Shown here: piece after piece, positions 15,900 to 23,213 of the stretch | Position numbering within the stretch: position 1 is the first letter of the stretch | Layout of the letters: every line of letters begins with the position of its first letter | Assembly (NCBI GenBank): GCA_903897785.1 | Contig: CAIUCZ010000030.1 | Location: 82,212-119,138, forward strand | DNA: 36,927 nt | Direction of reading: 5' to 3' | DNA from: Candidatus Falkowiibacteriota bacterium | GTDB lineage: Bacteria; Patescibacteriota; Patescibacteriia; Patescibacteriales; Patescibacteriaceae | Program-made: the position numbers and the translations under genes | The notes under the pieces: generated by a model | The model's input: only the letters and a program-made list of their open reading frames with translations | Told to the model about the DNA's origin: nothing | The model's database searches: none

Positions 15900-16580
15900 T
15901 CAACTTAATTGTTCATGCACAAATTTTATTAAAGCTAAATTCGTTCTATAATCCATGCGCAACGGTCCCAACAATCCAAACAGCCCGACATTTTCCCCCA
16001 ATTTGTATTTGACCATTACCGCGCCGGTAAAATTGCCAAACGGACAAGTGTTGCCGGAAAAAATCTGCGGCGCAAAATCAATTTCGGAAAAATTATTATC
16101 AATGATTTCGTCCAGCTGATCAATTACCAAAGAAATATGCTGAATGGATTGGATTTCCTGAAACTCCGGTTGGGCCAACAGATTGCTGATACCGGTGTAA
16201 TAAAGATTATGACGATGAAATGCCCAGAAGACGGCCACGCCGGAAAGCTCGGCCAGCGCCTTGGCCGTTTGCTTGAAATCCGCTTCTTGCCTCTCACCCA
16301 AAGCCGTGCTCAAAGCGGCGGCTTCGGTCTTGCTTAATTTTTTTTCCGACAAATTTTCAATATACCACGCGTAAGCCACGGCAGTCGGCACCCGTCCGGC
16401 CGAAGTGTGCGGCTGATAAATCTGGCCTTCGGCTTCCAACTCGGCCATGTCATTGCGCACTGTGGCCGGGGAAATCTCGGCGCCGAACTTTTCGGCCACC
16501 ACGGCTGACGCCACCGGCTGGCCGGTTTTTAGATGTTCGTCAATAATGATTTGCAAGATAGCGCTTTTACGATCAGTCAT
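15900..16580 (-). CDS. hrcA: Heat-inducible transcription repressor HrcA (short form)
   Basis: Represses class I heat-shock genes by binding CIRCE; its folding is checked by GroEL in known systems. The N-terminal winged helix (MTDRKSAILQIIIDEHLKTG, ISPATVRNDMAELEAEGQIY, HTSAGRVPT) is well conserved. The C-terminal signature GPLRMDY near residue 205 is present. At 226 residues it is much shorter than the usual 340 or so, and the shortfall falls in the middle, where the inserted dimerisation domain normally sits. The operator at 16599-16625 overlaps its promoter, so it should repress itself and the chaperones downstream. Confidence 0.94.
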   Translation of the reverse strand: MTDRKSAILQIIIDEHLKTGQPVASAVVAEKFGAEISPATVRNDMAELEAEGQIYQPHTSAGRVPTAVAYAWYIENLSEKKLSKTEAAALSTALGERQEADFKQTAKALAELSGVAVFWAFHRHNLYYTGISNLLAQPEFQEIQSIQHISLVIDQLDEIIDNNFSEIDFAPQIFSGNTCPFGNFTGAVMVKYKLGENVGLFGLLGPLRMDYRTNLALIKFVHEQLS

Positions 16581-16588
16581 AAAAATAG

Positions 16589-16616
16589 TTTATCAAAATT
16601 GGCAGTCGGCTGTCAA
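16589..16616 (-). promoter_or_regulatory. hrcA operon promoter embedded in CIRCE
   Basis: TTGACA (minus strand 16616-16611) occupies the CIRCE spacer and is followed after 16 bp by GATAAA (16594-16589). Transcription would start near 16582, almost on the hrcA ATG at 16580, so the mRNA could be leaderless. HrcA bound at CIRCE would cover the -35 box. Confidence 0.65.
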
Positions 16617-16625
16617 GAGTGCTAA
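16599..16625 (-). promoter_or_regulatory. CIRCE operator upstream of hrcA
   Basis: On the minus strand TTAGCACTC, nine bases, then GACTGCCAA. The first half matches the CIRCE consensus exactly and the second at 7 of 9 positions. It is the only copy I found in the window, so the whole hrcA-grpE-hsp20-dnaK-dnaJ series is probably controlled from here. Confidence 0.85.
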
Positions 16626-16689
16626 AAAGGCGAAATTATTGGCTAATTTTAGGTAACATAAAACTCCAGAAAGCAAAAACTTCCGCCTT

Positions 16690-16755
16690 GCCGTCCCGAC
16701 GTTTTGTCGGGGCGGCGAGACATAAAATACAGATTCCCGCCTGCGCGGGAATGAC
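16690..16755. repeat. Two dispersed hairpin repeats between PBP2 and hrcA
   Basis: GCCGTCCCGAC/GTCGGGGCGGC (16690-16716) is a copy of the rplA terminator hairpin, here without a T-tract. TTCCCGCctgcGCGGGAA (about 16733-16750), followed by TGACG, is a single REP-like unit. Confidence 0.8.
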
Positions 16756-16792
16756 GTGTTATTTTATTTTTTAGCAAACCGACTGTATTTGA

Positions 16793-18838
16793 CTAACGAC
16801 TTTTGACTTTCTGACTTTGTGTTGACATGCTCGCAGGCGTGCTGGCTGCCGCCGTGCTCGTCCCCAGCCGCGCCGCTGAAAAATACCAGCGCAAAAAGTT
16901 GCGGGCCACGGGCGCCGCCGTGTAAGTCCCCTCGCCGCCCTCTTCCAGCATGACGGTAATTTCCACTTGCGGATGATCATAAGGCGCAAAGGCGGTAAAC
17001 CAACCGTGATTCGGTTTGGTGCTGGACCATTGGGCCGTGCCGGTTTTGCCGGCCACCGGCACTTGCACGTCTTTGAGTAGCTGCGCGCTGCCGGCGGTAA
17101 TCGTCTGGCGCATACCCTCACGCACAATTTCCACATTCTGCGGACTGACCAGATTACTTTTCAAAACCACCGGTGCGACGGTCGATAACAGTTGATCATC
17201 GCCGGACAAAATTTGCTTGACAAAATACGGTCGATAAAGCGTGCCGCCGTTGGCAAAATAGCAAGTCATCATGGCAATCTGCAGCGGCGTCACCAAAAAA
17301 TCACCCTGGCCGATGGCCACATGATAAGTGTCGCCGACGAACCATTGCGTATGCTGAGTTTTTTGCTTCCAATCTTTGGTCGGGATAAAGCCGGTTTCCT
17401 CACCCGGCAGATCAATCCCTGTTTTTTGCCCAAAATCAAACAACGAAAACCATTTATCCAGCCGATCGATGCCCAAACCGACAAAGTCCTGATAACCGCC
17501 GCCGATAATATAGAAAAAAGTATTGACCGATTGAGCAATCGCCTTGCGCACATCGGTTTTGCCATGGCCGCCGGCTTTCCAATCAGGAAAAAACCACTGG
17601 CCGTTCAAACGCAACCCGCCGGTGGACAGAAAGCTGGTGTTTTGATCGATGACGCCTTCTTGCAACGCCGCGGCCGCCACCACCGGTTTGATAACCGAAC
17701 CGGACGGATATTGGCCGTTGCTAATCCGTTGAAACAAGGGGTTGGCCGGATCGTTCAATAATTTCTGGTAATCGGTTTGACTGATGCCTTGAGCAAACAA
17801 ATTATTATCAAACGACGGCCAGCTGACAAAGGCGATAATTTGCCCGGTGTTCGGGTCCATGACAATCGCCATACCGCCGGAATCGGTCAGTTTATCTTTT
17901 TGCATTTCATTGGCCAAATCCTTTTCCAATTCTTGTTGAGCATTATAGTTCAAAGATAAAACCAAATTGTGCCCGTCCAAAGGCGCGGTTTGGCTGATAA
18001 CCGCCTTTTCTTTGCCTAAGGCGTCGACCTCGATCTGCTCGACGCCCGGCATGCCGCGCAAATCCGTTTCCCAATATTTTTCCAAACCGTCTTTGCCGAT
18101 GTAATCAAGCGGACTGTAGCCGGGATTAACTTTCAAATCATTATCATTGACTTTGCCAGTATAGCCGAGTACGTGCGATAAGCTGATCAGACTCATATCG
18201 TATTGCCGACGGCTTTGGCTGGAAAGCGCAACTCCCGGCATCTGAGCGCTGGCCAAATCAATCGCCATCGCTTTGTCATAAGCTAAATTGTCAGCGATAA
18301 ACAGCGGTTGATAGGCATCCAATGATTTAAAATCTACTTTAGACAATAAGTTATCAATTGCTTGCTGGCTGGGATCACCCAAAATGTCCGCTACCTTTTT
18401 AATCAAAGCTTCACGCGAGACGGCGTCTTTGGGCAAATCGGCCGGCACAAAATATAACAAAAAGTTGGCCACATTGCGCACCAACGGTTTTTTTTGATCA
18501 TCATAAATAATACCGCGATTAGCATCAATCGTCTGCAAACGCAAACGATTGCCGTCAGCCAAGGAGCGATAATAAGCGCCTTGGGTAATCTGCAGCCAAT
18601 ACAAACGCCATAGCAAAACGCCGAATAAAACGGCTGCCAGCACCCGCCACCAGGACAGGCGCGACAGCGAAAAACTATGGCGCACCGACGCGCCGCCGGC
18701 ATGGGTCGGAGCAAAGACTGATTCAGCATCAGGCCATTGCCGCCGGCCGGACAGCGGACCAAGATTAAACCGGCCGCTTTGCAAAACAAAGGGGTCGTCG
18801 TCAACGCGCGGTTTTTGCGGACTAAAAATTTTCATCAT
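16793..18838 (-). CDS. mrdA: Penicillin-binding protein 2 (elongation transpeptidase)
   Basis: Class B transpeptidase that cross-links peptidoglycan in the MreBCD elongation complex. The 681-residue protein has a cytoplasmic N-terminus of about 60 residues, one membrane anchor (about 64-84) and a dimerisation/pedestal domain. The catalytic domain has S381-x-x-K384, SVN at 437-439 and KTG at 598-600. The ATG overlaps the mreD stop as ATGA, so the two are translationally coupled. The C-terminus ends in an Ala/Ser/Thr-rich tail and QSQKVKSR, the last residues being encoded by an AGTCAAAAGTCGTTAG-type intergenic repeat. Confidence 0.95.
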   Translation of the reverse strand: MMKIFSPQKPRVDDDPFVLQSGRFNLGPLSGRRQWPDAESVFAPTHAGGASVRHSFSLSRLSWWRVLAAVLFGVLLWRLYWLQITQGAYYRSLADGNRLRLQTIDANRGIIYDDQKKPLVRNVANFLLYFVPADLPKDAVSREALIKKVADILGDPSQQAIDNLLSKVDFKSLDAYQPLFIADNLAYDKAMAIDLASAQMPGVALSSQSRRQYDMSLISLSHVLGYTGKVNDNDLKVNPGYSPLDYIGKDGLEKYWETDLRGMPGVEQIEVDALGKEKAVISQTAPLDGHNLVLSLNYNAQQELEKDLANEMQKDKLTDSGGMAIVMDPNTGQIIAFVSWPSFDNNLFAQGISQTDYQKLLNDPANPLFQRISNGQYPSGSVIKPVVAAAALQEGVIDQNTSFLSTGGLRLNGQWFFPDWKAGGHGKTDVRKAIAQSVNTFFYIIGGGYQDFVGLGIDRLDKWFSLFDFGQKTGIDLPGEETGFIPTKDWKQKTQHTQWFVGDTYHVAIGQGDFLVTPLQIAMMTCYFANGGTLYRPYFVKQILSGDDQLLSTVAPVVLKSNLVSPQNVEIVREGMRQTITAGSAQLLKDVQVPVAGKTGTAQWSSTKPNHGWFTAFAPYDHPQVEITVMLEEGGEGTYTAAPVARNFLRWYFSAARLGTSTAAASTPASMSTQSQKVKSR

Positions 18839-19350
18839 CGATGTTGCTCCAAAAACACCGGCCGAAAGCGATGATTCAGAGCATTATTAAAAATTAACAA
18901 CCCGGCGGCCAACAAAAAATTGGCGCCGACTTTTGGCAATATTATATTCCACGATAAATCAAGAATCGTTAAATAACCGCCGGTCAAAAGATAATCGCCC
19001 AGCCAAAAGCCAAGTTCATACAGTAAAACGCTGACAGCGGTCAAAATCAACAAAGTATAAGCCGAACGATCGGTCAGCCAATGCTTGAGCAATAATTGAT
19101 CGACCAGTAAAATCACTGCCAGCAAGCCGATCATCAAACCAAACGGATGAAATGATAGGTATTCTAATGGCAAGCCGATTGCCAGCAGCCAAAACCAAGC
19201 GGCGTTCAAAGAAAAAGCATTCAGAGCAAACACCAAACTGACCAAAGGCAAATTCAACCACGACAAACCATAGCCCAACTGGTCAATTAAACCCAATTGA
19301 AAACAGACTAATGCAAGAGCGAGAATGATGGCCAATAAACGCTTAAACAT
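18835..19350 (-). CDS. mreD: Rod shape-determining protein MreD
   Basis: Integral membrane partner of MreC. From the ATG at 19350 the protein has 171 residues, beginning MFKRLLAIILALALVC, with about five hydrophobic segments such as LFWLGDYL-type stretches and PLVSLVFALNAF. An in-frame start at 19398 would add 16 residues encoded by a dispersed repeat (19360-19445) and is not preferred. It lies between mreC and PBP2 and shares a 4-bp ATGA overlap with the latter. Confidence 0.88.
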   Translation of the reverse strand: MFKRLLAIILALALVCFQLGLIDQLGYGLSWLNLPLVSLVFALNAFSLNAAWFWLLAIGLPLEYLSFHPFGLMIGLLAVILLVDQLLLKHWLTDRSAYTLLILTAVSVLLYELGFWLGDYLLTGGYLTILDLSWNIILPKVGANFLLAAGLLIFNNALNHRFRPVFLEQHR

Positions 19351-19359
19351 AAAAATTTT

Positions 19360-19445
19360 GTCATCCCGAGCAGCGCGATGGATCTCGGCAACCACCAAAA
19401 AATATTTTTAAGGACGTCGAGATTCTTTACTTCGTTAGGAATGAC
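19360..19445. repeat. Dispersed repeat between mreC and mreD
   Basis: The element is bounded by GTCATCCCGAG and TTAGGAATGAC, which are inverted relative to each other. It contains GATGGATCTCGG and CGTCGAGATTC segments that can pair. The style is common among extragenic repeats in many bacteria. It overlaps a spurious N-terminal extension of mreD. Confidence 0.65.
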
Positions 19446-19477
19446 AGTACTAAATTTTTAATTATTAATTTTTAATT

Positions 19478-20314
19478 CTACTTTATCAACACTCCCACCA
19501 CCAACAACCTGTCTAAATTATCCAGCGGTTCGACAATCGCATCCTGCCACAAACCGTTATTTTCCTGATTGATCTGCACGATGCGGCCGATGGGCAAGCC
19601 GGCCGGCACGCTGGCGGTCAAACCGGAGCTGACCACCAGCTGGCCGACGGATAATTTTTCCGTTTGCGGAATAAAATTTAATTTGACCGTCAAACCCAAA
19701 TCGCCCTGGGCGATGCCGCTGGTTTGCGTTTCGTTGTTAATGGCCGCGGCCAAGCGGCAGTTTTGATTGGTAATCAAATAAACCTGTGCCGATGCATCCC
19801 GCACCTGCCCGACACAACCGATAATCGCGCCGGCTTGGCTAACCACCGCCTGGCCCGTAACCAGGCTGGCATTTTTGCCTTGATCAATCACCAACTCGTT
19901 ATTTTGCCAAGACGTGGCGCTTAAAAAATCGCGATAAATCACATTAGCCAGCACCAGATGGGCGCTTTGGCTTTGGTTAAATTTTAAATACTGGCGCAAA
20001 GATTCGTTTTCTGTTTGCAAGCTGTTCAGTTTGGCTTCATCCACCGCCAATTTTGTCAGCTGATCATCTTTATTTTTTAATAGACCAAGTAGCACCGCAC
20101 GACTGGTTTGATTGTTATAACTGCCACTGGGACTGGTCTGATACAACCAGCCGACCACCGGGCGGGTCAGCCACACGATTGCTTGATTAGCAAAAGACAG
20201 CCAGCCAGCCCAAGAAAAAATCGCCAACAAAAAAACCACGACCAGAGTGATGATGGTTTTTTTATAGTGCAGGACGGACTTTTTCTTGTTTATTAGCTGC
20301 ATGACAAAGTTCAT
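19478..20314 (-). CDS. mreC: Rod shape-determining protein MreC
   Basis: Membrane-anchored scaffold that links MreB to PBP2. The 278-residue protein has a basic N-terminus, one membrane helix (about residues 23-41, TLVVVFLLAIFSW), a short coiled coil (NKDDQLTKLAVDEAKLNSLQ) and a beta-rich domain with VTGQAVVSQAGAIIGCV and VVSSGLTASVPAGLPIGRI. A second ATG four codons in (20302) is an equally likely start. It follows mreB after a 166-bp gap that is nearly all inverted repeat. Confidence 0.92.
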   Translation of the reverse strand: MNFVMQLINKKKSVLHYKKTIITLVVVFLLAIFSWAGWLSFANQAIVWLTRPVVGWLYQTSPSGSYNNQTSRAVLLGLLKNKDDQLTKLAVDEAKLNSLQTENESLRQYLKFNQSQSAHLVLANVIYRDFLSATSWQNNELVIDQGKNASLVTGQAVVSQAGAIIGCVGQVRDASAQVYLITNQNCRLAAAINNETQTSGIAQGDLGLTVKLNFIPQTEKLSVGQLVVSSGLTASVPAGLPIGRIVQINQENNGLWQDAIVEPLDNLDRLLVVGVLIK

Positions 20315-20326
20315 TAATGCAAAAAA

Positions 20327-20458
20327 CGCGAATTGGCATGCGAATACCGCAAATTACATAGCGAAAAATGCGAATAAAAACCCAGGTTGGAAAATTTCAA
20401 AAAATATTAACAAGAAAATTCGCATTTTTTGTGGTTTCAATTCGTGGTATTCGCATAT
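20327..20458. repeat. Long inverted array of GCGAAT units between mreB and mreC
   Basis: The left arm has TGCGAATACC and GCGAAAAATGCGAAT; the right arm has the reverse complements ATTCGCATTTTTTG and GGTATTCGCA. The transcript could form an imperfect hairpin of over 100 nt. Similar units occur in the mreB-proS gap (21534-21600) and the nusG-rplK gap. Confidence 0.7.
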
Positions 20459-20480
20459 AAATTCGCATTTTTCGCATTAA

Positions 20481-21527
20481 TTAAATCTCACCGGTACTGG
20501 GGACTAAAACGCGCGCCAGTAATTCCGGATCAGCCAACAAGATGCCCAGCCCCCGCACGACGCAAGTCGCCGGATCATCGGCCAAACGCACGGGAATTTT
20601 GGTCGCCGCGGCAATCGCGCGATCCAAACCGCGCAACTGCGCCCCGGCGCCGGTTAACACAATGCCGTGTTCATAAATATCCGAGACCAGCTCCGGCGGC
20701 GTCGTTTCTAAAATAATTTTAATGTTATCAATAATCTGCGCCACGTCGCGCGCCAGCGCTTCCCGGATCTGGCCGTCGTAAATTTTAAATTCTTTGGGCA
20801 GACCGTTGATTAAATCTCGGCCGCGCACCATCATTTCCAGCATTTCTTTGGGAATCATGGCTGTGCCGACTTTAATTTTTATTTCTTCGGCCAGCTGTTC
20901 GCCGATCAAGACATTAAACTCTTCGCGCACGTATTGAATAATATCGTCGTTTAAATGATTGCCGGCCAAACGCAAATTTTTCCAGTTGACCACGCCGGAC
21001 AAAGAAATGACGGCGATCTCGGTAATACCGGCGCCCAAATCAACAATCATCGTCGCATCGGCCTCGGTCACCGGCAGCCGGGCGCCAAAGGCGGCGGCAA
21101 TCGGCTCTTCCACCAACAAGACTTGACGCGCACCGGCGGATTTGGCTGAATCTTCAATCGCCTTTTTTTCCACTTCGGTAATGTCGAGCGGCATGCCAAT
21201 CAAAACGCGAGGCCGCGGCACCAGCGTAAAATTTTCGCTGTGCACTTTATCGATAAAATATTTAAGCATTTTTTCCGTCACTTCAAAGTCGGAAATGACG
21301 CCGTCAGTCAACGGCTTGATGGCTTGAATATGAGCCGGCGTTTTGCCCAGCATTTTTTTGGCTTCCAGGCCGATGGCCAAAATCTCATCAGTTTTTAAAT
21401 TGATAGCGACAATCGACGGCTCGTTAATAACAATGCCTTTGTCTTGAGTGTGGACCAAAGTATTGGCCGTACCCAGGTCAATGCTTAAGTCTTTGCTGAA
21501 TTTTGTAAAGAAATCTCTAAATGCCAT
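20481..21527 (-). CDS. mreB: Rod shape-determining protein MreB
   Basis: Actin-like ATPase that guides lateral wall synthesis. The 348-residue length is standard. It has the phosphate-1 loop DLSIDLGTANTLVH (residues 14-27), VLIGMPLDITEVEKKA, the phosphate-2 loop MIVDLGAGITEIAVISL and the adenosine motif GIVLTGAGAQLRGLD. It heads mreB-mreC-mreD-PBP2. A TATAAC sequence about 14 bp upstream on the minus strand could be a -10 box, without a good -35 box. Confidence 0.97.
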   Translation of the reverse strand: MAFRDFFTKFSKDLSIDLGTANTLVHTQDKGIVINEPSIVAINLKTDEILAIGLEAKKMLGKTPAHIQAIKPLTDGVISDFEVTEKMLKYFIDKVHSENFTLVPRPRVLIGMPLDITEVEKKAIEDSAKSAGARQVLLVEEPIAAAFGARLPVTEADATMIVDLGAGITEIAVISLSGVVNWKNLRLAGNHLNDDIIQYVREEFNVLIGEQLAEEIKIKVGTAMIPKEMLEMMVRGRDLINGLPKEFKIYDGQIREALARDVAQIIDNIKIILETTPPELVSDIYEHGIVLTGAGAQLRGLDRAIAAATKIPVRLADDPATCVVRGLGILLADPELLARVLVPSTGEI

Positions 21528-21533
21528 TTGCGT

Positions 21534-21641
21534 AATGTTATAATGCGAATCTACGAATTGTATGCGAATACCGCGAATAACACCGCGAAAAATGCGAATC
21601 CCTAAACCCGCCTCGCCGTCACGACAAAACGTCGGGGCGGC
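21534..21641. repeat. Tandem GCGAAT units and hairpin between proS and mreB
   Basis: Units such as GCGAATCTACGAATT and GCGAATACCGCGAAT (21545-21600) are followed by GCCGTCACGAC/GTCGGGGCGGC (21615-21641), a third copy of the rplA terminator hairpin. There is no T-tract in the minus-strand direction. Confidence 0.7.
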
Positions 21642-21650
21642 ATCTTAAAA

Positions 21651-22925
21651 TTATTTATTTGCTAAAATTTTTAATTCATTCACAAGCTCGTCAATCTTAA
21701 TAATTTTAATTTCGCCTGTCGCTCTGTTTTTTACTTCAACGCTGGCTTCGGCCAAAGTTTTTTCGCTGACCAACACGCGCGTCGGACAGCCGATTAGGTC
21801 GCTGGCGGCAAATTTTTCCCCGGCCGATTTATCCTCGCGATCGTCGTATAAAACCTCGACGCCGACTTTAATTAAATCTTGATAAATTTTATCAGTCATC
21901 GTTCTTGCTTCGCCCGCCGTAGCTTTAGCAGAGGCCGGGTTCAAAGACAAAAGATGAACGGCAAACGGCGCCACTTCAACCGGCCAAACAAGGCCGCGTT
22001 CATCATGAAAAATTTCCGCCAGCGTGCCCATCAAGCGCGACGGACCGATGCCATAACAGCCCATCACCGGCGGCACGTCATTGCCTGCGGCGTCTTTAAA
22101 CGTAAAACCAAAAGCATCGGTAAACTTGCGGCCCAGTTTAAAAATATTGCCGACTTCAATCGCCTTTTTTTCTACCAAGTCTTTACTGCCACAAATCGGA
22201 CAAGTAGACTGTTCATCAATAATTTCTTTGTTAACCGCCGCCCGACATTGTTCGCAAGCAAAGATGGTGTCTTCGCCGGCCTCGGCCACAGTTTGAAATT
22301 CATGAGAATATTTGGCAAACGCTCCACCCGAAGCATAAGTGACATAAGTCAAATCCGCTAAGCCCAAACGGCGATAGATTTGGTGATAAGTTTCTATCAC
22401 TTGTTCGTAATATTTATCCAAGTCAGTCTGATCGGCATGAAAAGAATACAAATCTTTCATCGAAAATTCCCGGCCGCGCAATAAACCGGCTTTGGCCCGC
22501 AGTTCGTTTCTGAATTTCGTTTGGAATTGATAAACCGCTACCGGCAAATCGCGGTAAGAAAAAACATGTTTAGCCACCGCCGGGGTCACAACCTCTTCAT
22601 GTGTCGCGGCCAAAGCATATTCTTTATCATCCCCGCCTTTTAATTTAAACAAAACATCAAAATTATCCCAGCGGCCGGTAGCCTGCCAGTTTTCTTTGGG
22701 CGTCAAGGCCGGCATCAATATTTCTTGTCCGCCCAAAAGATTGATTTCTTGGCGAATAATATTTTTTATTTTTTCATGCACCCGCAAACCCAAAGGCAAA
22801 AAAGTATAAATACCGGCCGCCAGTTTATCGATAAAACCGGCCCGCATTAAAATCTGGGCATTAAAACTGGTTTCGTCTTTAGGCGCATCTTTAGACGTTT
22901 TAGTGAAGAGTTTAGATTGAAGCAT
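21651..22925 (-). CDS. proS: Prolyl-tRNA synthetase, short form
   Basis: Charges tRNA(Pro). Class II motif 2 reads KFRNELRAKAGLLRGREFSM and motif 3 GCYGIGPSRLMGTLAEIFHD. At 424 residues it lacks the large editing insertion of typical bacterial ProRS. Between motifs 2 and 3 it has instead a small four-cysteine ribbon (CEQC and CPIC, 16 residues apart) that probably binds zinc. The C-terminal anticodon-binding domain follows, including GCPTRVLVSEKTL. A low-complexity ASAKATAGEA stretch at the domain junction looks like an in-frame repeat insertion (21907-21935). Confidence 0.94.
   Translation of the reverse strand: MLQSKLFTKTSKDAPKDETSFNAQILMRAGFIDKLAAGIYTFLPLGLRVHEKIKNIIRQEINLLGGQEILMPALTPKENWQATGRWDNFDVLFKLKGGDDKEYALAATHEEVVTPAVAKHVFSYRDLPVAVYQFQTKFRNELRAKAGLLRGREFSMKDLYSFHADQTDLDKYYEQVIETYHQIYRRLGLADLTYVTYASGGAFAKYSHEFQTVAEAGEDTIFACEQCRAAVNKEIIDEQSTCPICGSKDLVEKKAIEVGNIFKLGRKFTDAFGFTFKDAAGNDVPPVMGCYGIGPSRLMGTLAEIFHDERGLVWPVEVAPFAVHLLSLNPASAKATAGEARTMTDKIYQDLIKVGVEVLYDDREDKSAGEKFAASDLIGCPTRVLVSEKTLAEASVEVKNRATGEIKIIKIDELVNELKILANK
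21907..21935. repeat. Probable repeat insertion within proS
   Basis: The bases encoding SAKATAGEA join the catalytic and anticodon-binding domains of ProRS. The low-complexity Ala-rich reading and GC-rich content differ from the flanks. I recall similar SAKATAG-type inserts in related genomes but see no second copy here, so this is inference. Confidence 0.4.
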
Positions 22926-22940
22926 AAAATTTTATTTTAT

Positions 22941-23004
22941 GAAGCTAGAAACCGAAAGCTGGAATCTGGAAATTTAGCTCCAGTTTCTAGCTTCCAGATT
23001 CCAG
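22941..23004. repeat. Interleaved inverted repeats in the proS leader
   Basis: GAAGCTAGAAAC (22941-22952) is complementary to GTTTCTAGCTTC (22983-22994), and CTGGAATCTGGA (22959-22970) to TCCAGATTCCAG (22993-23004). The order is interleaved, so the helices either exclude each other or form a pseudoknot. Confidence 0.65.
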
Positions 23005-23023
23005 ATTCTGCATTTATTCCTTT

Positions 23024-23052
23024 AATTTACTCTAAAAAAATCGCCCTGTCAA
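23024..23052 (-). promoter_or_regulatory. Possible proS promoter
   Basis: On the minus strand TTGACA (23052-23047) is followed after 17 bp by TAAATT (23029-23024). Another TTGACA lies at 23103-23098 with a poor -10. The -35 boxes are exact; the -10 boxes are weak. Confidence 0.45.
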
Positions 23053-23122
23053 ACCAGAATATTATTTAATCTTAGTAAAAATAACAAAAACTACCATTGT
23101 CAAATCGGTAACTCTAAAACGC

Positions 23123-23147
23123 CACAGTCCCCTAGCGGGAGACTGTG
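23123..23147 (-). terminator. Probable terminator after secF
   Basis: CACAGTC and GACTGTG pair, extended by CCC/GGG around TAGC; on the minus strand GCGTTTTAG follows. It separates the secD-secF transcript from the proS promoter region. Confidence 0.55.
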
Positions 23148-23170
23148 ACGAGACTAAAGACTTTTAACTT

Positions 23171-23206
23171 CCTGCCCGAAATGCTACGCATAGCGTTGCA
23201 GGCGGG
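23171..23206. repeat. 36-bp core repeat downstream of secF
   Basis: This is the third copy of the 36-bp core present twice in the chaperone operon (15208-15243 and 15864-15899). It is flanked by AACTTTTAACTT-type units, one of which encodes the end of SecF. Confidence 0.85.
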
Positions 23207-23213
23207 TTAACTT

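Noticed and set aside
15208-23206. Three 36-bp near-identical repeats, a typical CRISPR repeat length
   Set aside because: The copies are dispersed (15208, 15864, 23171), not in a spaced array, have no spacers between them and no cas genes nearby. They behave like extragenic palindromes.
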